Source of the DNA: Paenibacillus sp. FSL R7-0345
GTDB taxonomy: Bacteria; Bacillota; Bacilli; Paenibacillales; Paenibacillaceae
DNA: 64,000 bases
Assembly (NCBI RefSeq): GCF_038595055.1
Contig: NZ_CP152002.1
Location: 4,508,501 to 4,572,500, forward strand
Direction: 5' to 3'
Part shown: piece by piece, positions 34,901 to 41,904 of the stretch
Numbering within the stretch: position 1 is the stretch's first letter
How the letters are laid out: each line of letters starts with the position of its first letter
Position numbers and translations under genes: made by a program
The notes under the pieces: generated by a model
The model's database searches: none
What the model was told of the DNA's origin: nothing
The model's input: only the letters and a program-made list of their open reading frames with translations

Positions 34901-34935
34901 CCTTTATATATGTCACCAATTGTCATATATAAAGG
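34901..34935. promoter_or_regulatory. Palindromic operator between SDR and WYL regulator
   Basis: A perfect 12-bp inverted repeat (CCTTTATATATG / CATATATAAAGG) with an 11-base spacer lies in the divergent intergenic region. On the minus strand a TATAAT (34894-34899) touches it. It is the obvious candidate binding site of the adjacent regulator. Confidence 0.65.
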
Positions 34936-34994
34936 ATACAATGAAATAAACTGTCCGCTTCAGGACAGCATTCGGAGAGGAGAAAGGAACAATA

Positions 34995-35987
34995 ATGAGG
35001 GCAGACCGTTTATTATCCATCGTGCTTCTTCTGCAGGCCCGCGGCAAGCTCAGCTCCCGCGAGCTGGCCGGACTGCTTGAGGTTTCCGAAAGAACCGTTA
35101 TGCGTGACATGGAGGCGCTTAGTGCCTCAGGAATACCGGTCTTAGCTGAAAGAGGCCGTGACGGCGGCTGGTTGCTTCCTGAAGGCTACAGAACGACTTT
35201 AACCGGCATGAAGCCCCGGGAGATCGGTTCACTGCTCCTGACTGCGGACACTGCCGTTATAGAGGCACTGGGGATACAGGAGGACTTTTCTGCTGCTGTC
35301 CGCAAGCTGGAAGCGGCGGCGGCAGTGAGGCCGCAGGATTCCCCGCTGCAGCTGCTTACTCAGCGCATTCATATCGACGGTGCAGGCTGGCACCCTTCCG
35401 GCGAAGCCTACCCTCACCTTGCCCTGCTGCAGGAAGCGTTATGGACAGACCAAAAGGTCGCTATGGTCTACAGCAACAATGGTGAGCATAAGGAGCGGCT
35501 GATTGCGCCGCTTGGTCTGGTAGCCAAACGCGGTGTCTGGTATGTTGCTGCCCAATGCGGGGGAGAGATGCGGACCTACAGGGTCTCGCGCATAACAGAG
35601 GCCCGCATGACCGGCGAAGCTTTTATCCGGCCGGCAGGATTTGACCTGGCACACTACTGGGAGGAGTCCACCGCTTCTTTCAAGGCAGCCCTGCCCCGTT
35701 ATCCTGTTACCCTGCTGCTTAGCAGCTCCGGCCTGAACGATCTTCAGCGGGAGCGTTACGTTACCATCCTTACAGTGCAGCAGTCCTCCAGAGCAGACTG
35801 GGTAGAGGTTCAGGCAGAGTTCAACACCCTGGAATCTGCCTGCAAAATAATCTTGTCTTTGGGGCAGACAGCTATGGTGGCTGAACCCCGGGAACTGCTC
35901 GACAGGCTGATAACCGCTTTGCGGGAGACCTGTGTTTTATATGAAAAGGTTACGCAAAACTATCCATCCGGGGAAATGGAATTTTGA
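34995..35987 (+). CDS. YafY-type transcriptional regulator (HTH + WYL domain)
   Basis: The 330-residue protein has an N-terminal DeoR-like helix-turn-helix (LSSRELAGLLEVSERTVMRDM) and a WYL ligand-sensing domain containing RLIAPLGLVAKRGVWYVAA and TYRVSRI. It is transcribed divergently from an SDR gene and has a good ribosome site. Ligand is unknown; nucleic-acid fragments or small metabolites are known for relatives. Confidence 0.9.
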   Translation: MRADRLLSIVLLLQARGKLSSRELAGLLEVSERTVMRDMEALSASGIPVLAERGRDGGWLLPEGYRTTLTGMKPREIGSLLLTADTAVIEALGIQEDFSAAVRKLEAAAAVRPQDSPLQLLTQRIHIDGAGWHPSGEAYPHLALLQEALWTDQKVAMVYSNNGEHKERLIAPLGLVAKRGVWYVAAQCGGEMRTYRVSRITEARMTGEAFIRPAGFDLAHYWEESTASFKAALPRYPVTLLLSSSGLNDLQRERYVTILTVQQSSRADWVEVQAEFNTLESACKIILSLGQTAMVAEPRELLDRLITALRETCVLYEKVTQNYPSGEMEF

Positions 35988-36077
35988 AGTTTTATGTCAG
36001 TTTTTACAGTAGACTGTTCCCCCGCATATCACCTATACTATACCAATACACACCATTTTTTTAGGGGGAACTTTATT

Positions 36078-37328
36078 ATGGATTGGATGACCAAGCTTCC
36101 ATTAAAGCAGAGAATTGTAGCCGGCTGTTATCTTGTCGCCGCTTTGTTCGCTGTTCCGGTTTTGATTACATTGGTAATCATGGGCAAAATCATTCTCGGC
36201 ATTATTCTTATTGCAGCACTTGCCGGACTTACTTATCCTCTGGCACGTTTTGTCGAGAGAACGCTTACATCTTCTTTTGACGAGTTCTCCAATGTTACCC
36301 ACACTATTGCCAAAGGCGATTTTACAAGCCGCGCGGATGAAAGCGGGTCAATGGGTGAAGTAAGCCGCTCCTTCAACATTATGATCGACAAGCTCAAGAA
36401 AATTTTGACCGAAGCCTCACAGATCACCCGCCATGTTATGGATGCCAGCAGAGGGATTGAAGACAAGAACCACAGCCTCAAAATCGTAATGGCCCAGGTT
36501 GCCTCCTCCTCCAATGAACTGGCTGTCGGTGCCAACGAAATTTCGGCAGATATCGCCGACATGACGGAATCGATCAAGGACATTGAGACCAAAGTAGCCA
36601 ACTATACGCATTCCACCAAAGAAATGAATAAGCGCTCTATACATACGCTCGAACTGGTTGAACAAGGACGGCTGTCGGTAGATACCCAGGCTGAAGGCAT
36701 GCGCAAAAATATCGAAGCTACGAACAAGGTCGCGGATACGGTTGAGGCCCTCTCGCAGAATGCCCGCGGCATTTCCATGATTGCCAAAACCATCAATGAA
36801 ATCGCAGAACAGACCAATCTGCTGTCCTTGAATGCTTCGATTGAGGCAGCACGCGCCGGTGAGCACGGCCGCGGCTTTGCCGTGGTCGCCCAGGAGGTGC
36901 GCAAGCTGGCCGAGGAATCGACAGCATCCACCAAAGAAGTATTCAGCCTGATCCGCAGCATCGAATCCGATATCAAGCAGGCTGTGGAGAATATCGCCAT
37001 CAATGAAGAAGTTGTACAGGTGCAAAATGAGCTGATCGTAGAGACTGCCCACATCTTCTCGCAGATTGTACAAAGCGTCCAATACATAACGGAGCAGATC
37101 TCCTCCTTCTCGCAGGAAAGTGACCTGATGCTGGAGAGCGCACTCAAAATATCCGGCGCCATCGAGAATATATCCGCGATTACCCAGCAGACAGCAGCCG
37201 GCACCGAGGAAGTATCCGCGGCAATGAACGAACAGATCAACGCCCTGCAGTCTGTAGCCGATGAAACCGATAAAATGACCCAGGCAGTGTTCCAGCTGCA
37301 GAAAACTATCCATATTTTCAAATTCTAA
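36078..37328 (+). CDS. Methyl-accepting chemotaxis protein without extracellular sensor
   Basis: The ATG at 36078 with AGGGGGAAC upstream gives 416 residues. Two adjacent membrane helices (about 13-33 and 38-56) are separated by only a few residues, so no external ligand domain exists. A HAMP segment (FTSRADESGSMGEV) leads to the signalling domain, whose hairpin tip contains INEIAEQTNLLSLNASIEAARAGE (residue run split across the conserved tip). It may sense membrane or cytoplasmic state. It lies just upstream of the c-di-GMP riboswitch operon. Confidence 0.92.
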   Translation: MDWMTKLPLKQRIVAGCYLVAALFAVPVLITLVIMGKIILGIILIAALAGLTYPLARFVERTLTSSFDEFSNVTHTIAKGDFTSRADESGSMGEVSRSFNIMIDKLKKILTEASQITRHVMDASRGIEDKNHSLKIVMAQVASSSNELAVGANEISADIADMTESIKDIETKVANYTHSTKEMNKRSIHTLELVEQGRLSVDTQAEGMRKNIEATNKVADTVEALSQNARGISMIAKTINEIAEQTNLLSLNASIEAARAGEHGRGFAVVAQEVRKLAEESTASTKEVFSLIRSIESDIKQAVENIAINEEVVQVQNELIVETAHIFSQIVQSVQYITEQISSFSQESDLMLESALKISGAIENISAITQQTAAGTEEVSAAMNEQINALQSVADETDKMTQAVFQLQKTIHIFKF

Positions 37329-37346
37329 GCTGGTTCCCAAGCCCTA

Positions 37347-37385
37347 AAGCTGCCGCTCAAAATGAGCGGCAGCTTGTTTATATTT
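37347..37385 (+). terminator. Terminator of the chemoreceptor gene
   Basis: A 13-bp stem AAGCTGCCGCTCA / TGAGCGGCAGCTT is followed by GTTTATATTT. It isolates the chemoreceptor from the downstream riboswitch operon. Confidence 0.85.
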
Positions 37386-37450
37386 AGGCTCCAGGATTCA
37401 CCAAATCGTACTGCAATTCGTCAAATTTCGTATATTTCCGCATTATTGTA

Positions 37451-37478
37451 TTGACAATGATAGAGCTATAAATATATT
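37451..37478 (+). promoter_or_regulatory. Sigma-A promoter of the c-di-GMP riboswitch operon
   Basis: TTGACA (37451-37456), a 16-base spacer and TATATT (37473-37478) are followed, about 50 bases later, by the aptamer. Confidence 0.6.
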
Positions 37479-37530
37479 GTAAAAGTAAATTTAACCAATA
37501 AATATTATCCATAGACCCAAATCAAATATC

Positions 37531-37612
37531 AGCAAAATTCTCCGAAAGGAAATGACGCAAAGCCATGGATCTACAGTCTCAGTTTCTGGGACCAGGATAG
37601 CCAGGTTGCAGC
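37531..37612 (+). promoter_or_regulatory. Cyclic di-GMP-I (GEMM) riboswitch aptamer
   Basis: The conserved elements of the class are in order: AGCAAAA at the 5' side, a P2 helix capped by a GAAA tetraloop (37544-37547), the signature GACGCAAAGCC (37554-37564), a variable P3 stem-loop, and AGCCAGGTTGC (37599-37609) closing the aptamer with the 5' GCAA. This spacing and sequence match known GEMM-I aptamers. Confidence 0.9.
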
Positions 37613-37613
37613 C

Positions 37614-37690
37614 GGGACGTTAGAATCATTACGTCCCTTAAGGTTATATGTGCAACTGGCCTGTGCTCATTTGAGCACAGGTATTCTATT
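37614..37690 (+). promoter_or_regulatory. Expression platform of the c-di-GMP riboswitch
   Basis: Two hairpins follow the aptamer: GGGACGT / ACGTCCC (37614-37637) and CCTGTGCTCA / TGAGCACAGG (37660-37681), the latter followed by TATTCTATT. The segment TGCAACTGGC (37651-37660) can pair with the aptamer's own GCCAGGTTGCA (10 bp with one bulged G), giving a ligand-free alternative fold. The on/off direction cannot be told from sequence. Confidence 0.6.
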
Positions 37691-37694
37691 GTCT

Positions 37695-37721
37695 GTCGCT
37701 AGAGTCGCTAGAATCGCTAGA
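37695..37721 (+). repeat. Three tandem 9-bp repeats in the operon leader
   Basis: GTCGCTAGA, GTCGCTAGA and ATCGCTAGA lie head to tail between the riboswitch hairpin and the ribosome site. Confidence 0.85.
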
Positions 37722-37740
37722 AAAATACACAACGGATAGG

Positions 37741-39381
37741 GTGGAGCATTTGAAAACAGTCGCAGATTATATGGCAGAGGCGCTTCGCAGCCTCGGCGTT
37801 ACACATTCCTTTGGTATTATCGGCAAATCTATTTGTCCTATAGCTCTTAAGATGGTTGATTACGGCATCGAATTTATTCCGAGCAGACATGAGTCCAGCT
37901 CCGGCTTCGAAGCCGCCGGCTATGCACTCAAAACCGGAGGACTCGGAGTTGCCTTCGGTACATCAGGTCCCGGAGGCACTAACCTGCTCACCGCAGCAGC
38001 ACATGCCAAAGCCAATAATCTTCCTGTCCTCTTCATTACTGGACACCAGTCGATTAAAGAGCTGGGAATTCCGCAGTGCCAGGATTCCTCTTCATATCTC
38101 GCTGATCTGGCGGATATGTTCAGACCCGCTACGCTCTTCAGCAAGCTGGTAGAGCGCGGTGATCATTTCAGCACTATTTTTAATCATGCCATTTCTATTG
38201 CCCTTAGCGGCAAACGCGGTCCGGTGCATCTGTGCATTCCATTTGATGTCCAGACAGAAATGCTCGAAGAATGCCGGATTGTTATTCCTGAACACGAGAA
38301 GCTGGTCAGCATCGGTAATTTTGAACGCGTAATTGCAGCAATCAACGAATCTTCGCGTCCGCTGATCATTGCGGGTAAAGGTATAAACCGCTCCGGTACC
38401 CACCAGGAGCTGGTACAACTGGCTGAAACCTTCAACATTCCTGTCGTCACCAGTCCTGGAGGAAAAGGCGCCATCGCCTGGGATCACCCGCTGTATCACG
38501 GTCCGGTAGGTGTAGGCGGCTGCAAGCACGGGGATGACCTGCTGAACAACAGTGATCTGTATATTGTGCTTGGTTCCCGTCTGAGTGATATGACGATCTG
38601 CAACCTCAAAGCAGAGAATCATCCGGCCAAGCTGATCCAGTTCGATTCCGACCCTACCTTTGTCGGCAAGATTCTTCAATCGCAGACCATATCGGTCAGC
38701 GGGGACTTGCGTGACAATCTGAGCTATTACCTGGAGAAGATCGACAGAGATACGGTTGTCAGACATGAAATAACAGTAGAAGCTAATTACCGGGACGAGC
38801 TGCCAGAGCTGCCTAAGCTCTCCATCGCTTCAGTCCTGAGCACTTTAAGCGATCAGATTCCTTATAACAGCTCGGTATTTGTAGATGACGGCAGCCACGG
38901 CTTCCATGCTGTGAAATGGTACAACGTCAAGAAGCCGGGAAGCTTTATCTTTGATGCCTACTTTGCCTGCATGGGCAACTCCATCGGCATGTCAATCGGG
39001 GCCAAGGCTGCCGCCCCTGACGAAACTGTCTTCTGCATTACCGGTGATGGCTGCTTCATGATGCTTGGTGCTGAAATTAACACCGCTGTGTGCAAGGACC
39101 TTCCGGTTATTTTCATCGTGGTCAACAACATGCAGCTTGATATGGCCCTTAAAGGCATGGAGAAGACAACCGGCAGAATCGACGGCACCCTCTTCGAGGT
39201 TCCGATGGATGCAGCGAAATTCGGTGAATCCCTTGGAGCTGTAGGCTTCAAGTGTGAAACGGCGGAACAATTCGCGGCAGCTATTGAAGATGCGGTAGCC
39301 TTGAACAAAGTAGCCGTAATCGAGCTGCTCACTGACCGTGACGAGATGCCTCCGACAGCGCACCGTGTATTGAATCTTTAA
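37741..39381 (+). CDS. Thiamine-diphosphate-dependent enzyme, acetolactate synthase family
   Basis: The 546-residue protein has the three-domain fold of ThDP enzymes. The cofactor-activating Glu is residue 51 in SRHESSSGFEAAGYA; GTSGPGGTNLL and GPVHLCIPFDV follow; the central domain has the GSRLSDMT segment; the ThDP/Mg motif is GDGCFMM (435-437) with NN at 462-463. It lacks the GMV-QWQ motif of acetolactate synthase, so the substrate is probably a different 2-oxoacid. Start GTG at 37741 or TTG at 37750. It is the first gene of the c-di-GMP-regulated operon. Confidence 0.85.
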   Translation: MEHLKTVADYMAEALRSLGVTHSFGIIGKSICPIALKMVDYGIEFIPSRHESSSGFEAAGYALKTGGLGVAFGTSGPGGTNLLTAAAHAKANNLPVLFITGHQSIKELGIPQCQDSSSYLADLADMFRPATLFSKLVERGDHFSTIFNHAISIALSGKRGPVHLCIPFDVQTEMLEECRIVIPEHEKLVSIGNFERVIAAINESSRPLIIAGKGINRSGTHQELVQLAETFNIPVVTSPGGKGAIAWDHPLYHGPVGVGGCKHGDDLLNNSDLYIVLGSRLSDMTICNLKAENHPAKLIQFDSDPTFVGKILQSQTISVSGDLRDNLSYYLEKIDRDTVVRHEITVEANYRDELPELPKLSIASVLSTLSDQIPYNSSVFVDDGSHGFHAVKWYNVKKPGSFIFDAYFACMGNSIGMSIGAKAAAPDETVFCITGDGCFMMLGAEINTAVCKDLPVIFIVVNNMQLDMALKGMEKTTGRIDGTLFEVPMDAAKFGESLGAVGFKCETAEQFAAAIEDAVALNKVAVIELLTDRDEMPPTAHRVLNL

Positions 39382-39407
39382 TTAACATCATTCAGGGGGT
39401 TTTTTAA

Positions 39408-39776
39408 GTGGAAAGTTCAGTGAACAGCGGACTTAAGCATTTTACCAATCTGTCCGGGGATTATGGCAATAAACAGCTGGCGCCGATCAAAGAGCATTTT
39501 CCGGAGCTGGCTGAATATATTATGGGCAATGCCTATGGCGATATTTTTCAGCGGACCACAATCGGTGCCGACTGGAAGGAAATTGCTGTCATCTCGGCCC
39601 TGATTACGATGGGCCAATATGAACAGCTGGGTGTTCATTATGTAATGGCACTGCGTGTCGGCATGACGGTCGACCAGATTAAGGGCATTCTGCTGCACCT
39701 GGTACCGGCAATCGGCGCTCCGCGGATAATCTCGGCTTTTAATGTATTGCTTGCTACTCTGGAAGAAATCAAGTAA
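39408..39776 (+). CDS. Carboxymuconolactone decarboxylase-like protein
   Basis: A 122-residue all-helical protein with a GTG start behind AGGGGG. WKEIAVISALITMGQYEQLGVHYVMALRVGMT (given in pieces: WKEIAVISALI, then HYVMALRVGMT) matches the CMD fold, with the conserved His in HYVMAL. No CxxC is present, so it is not an AhpD-type peroxidase partner. It follows the ThDP gene by 26 bases. The reaction is unknown; a decarboxylation or ring-opening step after the ThDP enzyme is possible. Confidence 0.8.
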   Translation: MESSVNSGLKHFTNLSGDYGNKQLAPIKEHFPELAEYIMGNAYGDIFQRTTIGADWKEIAVISALITMGQYEQLGVHYVMALRVGMTVDQIKGILLHLVPAIGAPRIISAFNVLLATLEEIK

Positions 39777-39828
39777 TTAAAGAACCGGCAGTCTGATTGT
39801 ATATCTTTCGTTTTGGGGGCTGGAAGGA

Positions 39829-40179
39829 ATGGGCAGGTTTGTTCTGAAAACAGATTCCGTGAGTAAGATTGTTCATATACAACTGGAAGGTACCTTCTCC
39901 AACGAGGATGGCCTCAAAACAATGCAGGCCTATCAGCAGACAGTCAATCCGATTACAGCTTCTGAGTATTCCCTGCAGATTGACTGCCGCAAGCTGAATG
40001 TCACCGCTCCGGATGTTGTGCCTCTGCTGGAGAGCTGCTTCAAAATGTACAAGTCGGACGGCTTTCAGCAGGTGACTTTGGCGCTTGAGAATAACCCGCT
40101 GCTTAAGATGCAGCTATCCCGTCTTGGCCGCAGAGCGGGACTGGAGAACATGCAGATCGTCCCTTCCTTTCCGGGATAG
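39829..40179 (+). CDS. Small unknown protein, STAS-like fold possible
   Basis: This 116-residue protein is the last gene of the operon. It starts MGRFVLKTDSVSKIVHIQL after a GGAAGGA ribosome site. Alternating strands and helices (VHIQLEGTFS, YSLQIDCRKL, VTLALENNPLL) resemble SpoIIAA/STAS-type domains, but the phosphorylatable Ser motif is not evident. I do not recognise it with certainty. Confidence 0.65.
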   Translation: MGRFVLKTDSVSKIVHIQLEGTFSNEDGLKTMQAYQQTVNPITASEYSLQIDCRKLNVTAPDVVPLLESCFKMYKSDGFQQVTLALENNPLLKMQLSRLGRRAGLENMQIVPSFPG

Positions 40180-40206
40180 CTGCATCTGCAAATGTCGGCT
40201 TAATCA

Positions 40207-40252
40207 AAAAGCAACCTGCAGGCAAGGAAAACCTTGTCCGCAGGTTGCTTTT
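40207..40252. terminator. Bidirectional terminator after the c-di-GMP operon
   Basis: AAAAGCAACCTGC / GCAGGTTGCTTTT encloses an inner GGCAAGG / CCTTGTC stem. A- and T-runs on both sides can stop both this operon and glpK. Confidence 0.85.
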
Positions 40253-40296
40253 GTCTGTAATTCTAAATTATAAGGTTCCAAGTATGATATCCTGTG

Positions 40297-41790
40297 CTAA
40301 TGCCGTGCCTCATGCTTCTCCCAGCCCATAGTCCGTTCTACAGCATCCTTCCACACGCTATAGCGGTGTTCCCGCTCTTCTCCGTCCATCCGGGGCATAA
40401 AGTCCCGCTCGGCTTTATTAAAGCTCTCCAGCTGCTCTCTTGACCAGACTCCGGAAGTTAATCCGGCCAGCAGTGCAGCGCCGAGCGCCGTTGTCTCCGC
40501 ATAGGTCGTACGGGTCACAGTACTGCCGAGGATATCTGCCTGGAACTGCATCAGCAGGTCGTTACGGACAGCACCGCCGTCTACACGCAGCCCGGTCAGG
40601 GGCATGCCGGCATCCTTCTCCATTGCGCCAATGACGTCACGGGACTGGAAGGCCAACGCTTCCAATGTTGCCCGGACCAGGTGTCCCGCCGTTGTCCCCC
40701 GGGTCAGGCCAAAGACAGCCCCGCGGGCATACATATCCCAGTACGGAGCACCAAGACCCGTGAAGGCCGGCACCACAACCACACCTTCACTATCTTCTAC
40801 TTCTGCAGCCCGCTGCTCGGAGTCAGCCGGTCCTTCAATCAGGCCAAGCCCTTCATGCAGCCATTGTACTGCCGCTCCGGCAACAAAGACGCTGCCTTCA
40901 AGCGCAAAATACAGCTCGTCCCCCATACCCCAGGCAACGGTTGTCAGCAGGCCGTGTTTGGAGACGACCGCTTCTGTTCCTGTGTTCATAAGAATGAAGC
41001 AGCCGGTACCGTAAGTATTTTTGGCACTGCCTGCTTCAAGGCATGTATGGCCGAACAGCGCTGCCTGCTGGTCACCGAGTACAGAGCGGATCGGAATCTC
41101 CGCACCGAACCAGCGGGCATCCGCTGTACCAAAGTCACCGCCAGACATCCGGATTTCCGGCAGGATGGCACGCGGAATGCGCAGCTCCTGCACAAGCTGG
41201 TCGTCCCAACTGCGTTCATGCAGGTTAAACAGCATGGTCCGTGAGGCATTAGTCACGTCTGTAGCGTGCACAGCGCCGCCTGTGAGCTTCCAGATAAGCC
41301 AGCTGTCAATCGTCCCTGCCAGCAGCTCCCCGTGCTCTGCACGGTCCCTTGCGCCCGGCACATGATCGAGAATCCAGGCCAGCTTGGTGGCAGAGAAGTA
41401 GGCATCCACAACCAGTCCCGTCTTGTCCGCAATCTCCCGGTCCAGGCCCAGGCGCTTGATTTCCTCACACTGCTGTGCGGTCCGCCGGTCCTGCCATACA
41501 ATAGCCGGATAAATCGGCTCTCCCGTCTGCCGGTCCCAGATCAGGGCGGTTTCACGCTGGTTAGTAATACCGATTGCCGTAATATCCGCTGCAGCTGCCC
41601 CGCTGGCCTGAATAGCATCTCTGGCTGCAGCCAGCTGGCTTTCCCAGATCTGCTCCGGATCATGCTCTACCCAGCCGGGGCGGGGAAAGGACTGTCTGAT
41701 TTCATACTGCCCCTGGGCAACCATCCCTGCGTCCAGATTGAACAGTATAGCCCGGGAGCTCGTAGTCCCTTGATCCAATGATAAAATCAT
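40297..41790 (-). CDS. glpK: Glycerol kinase
   Basis: GlpK phosphorylates glycerol to sn-glycerol-3-phosphate. It has 497 residues. MILSLDQGTTSSRAI, GITNQRETALIWD, GDQQAALFGH, KNTYGTGCFILMN and GLRVDGGAVRNDLLMQ are typical. The loop where HPr phosphorylates many Firmicute enzymes (YHFFG in Enterococcus) reads ARWFG here. It stands alone, with no glpF or glpP beside it. Confidence 0.96.
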   Translation of the reverse strand: MILSLDQGTTSSRAILFNLDAGMVAQGQYEIRQSFPRPGWVEHDPEQIWESQLAAARDAIQASGAAAADITAIGITNQRETALIWDRQTGEPIYPAIVWQDRRTAQQCEEIKRLGLDREIADKTGLVVDAYFSATKLAWILDHVPGARDRAEHGELLAGTIDSWLIWKLTGGAVHATDVTNASRTMLFNLHERSWDDQLVQELRIPRAILPEIRMSGGDFGTADARWFGAEIPIRSVLGDQQAALFGHTCLEAGSAKNTYGTGCFILMNTGTEAVVSKHGLLTTVAWGMGDELYFALEGSVFVAGAAVQWLHEGLGLIEGPADSEQRAAEVEDSEGVVVVPAFTGLGAPYWDMYARGAVFGLTRGTTAGHLVRATLEALAFQSRDVIGAMEKDAGMPLTGLRVDGGAVRNDLLMQFQADILGSTVTRTTYAETTALGAALLAGLTSGVWSREQLESFNKAERDFMPRMDGEEREHRYSVWKDAVERTMGWEKHEARH

Positions 41791-41858
41791 GAATAATGCC
41801 TCCTAAAGTGACGGGTATTGTGTTCCACGATGAACAAGATTAAAGGAGTCCTTTCAAC

Positions 41859-41885
41859 AAAAAGCACCTCTGCATTCAGAGGCGC
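41859..41885 (-). terminator. Terminator of resDE
   Basis: GCGCCTCTG / CAGAGGTGC with a 4-base loop and TTTTTG on the minus strand, just after resE. Confidence 0.85.
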
Positions 41886-41904
41886 TGTCAGTCTAAGTCT
41901 GCAT

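Noticed and set aside
37695..37721. UAG repeats as a second TRAP site
   Set aside because: The UAG triplets are 9 bases apart and only three in number; TRAP needs about 11 at 4-6 base steps.
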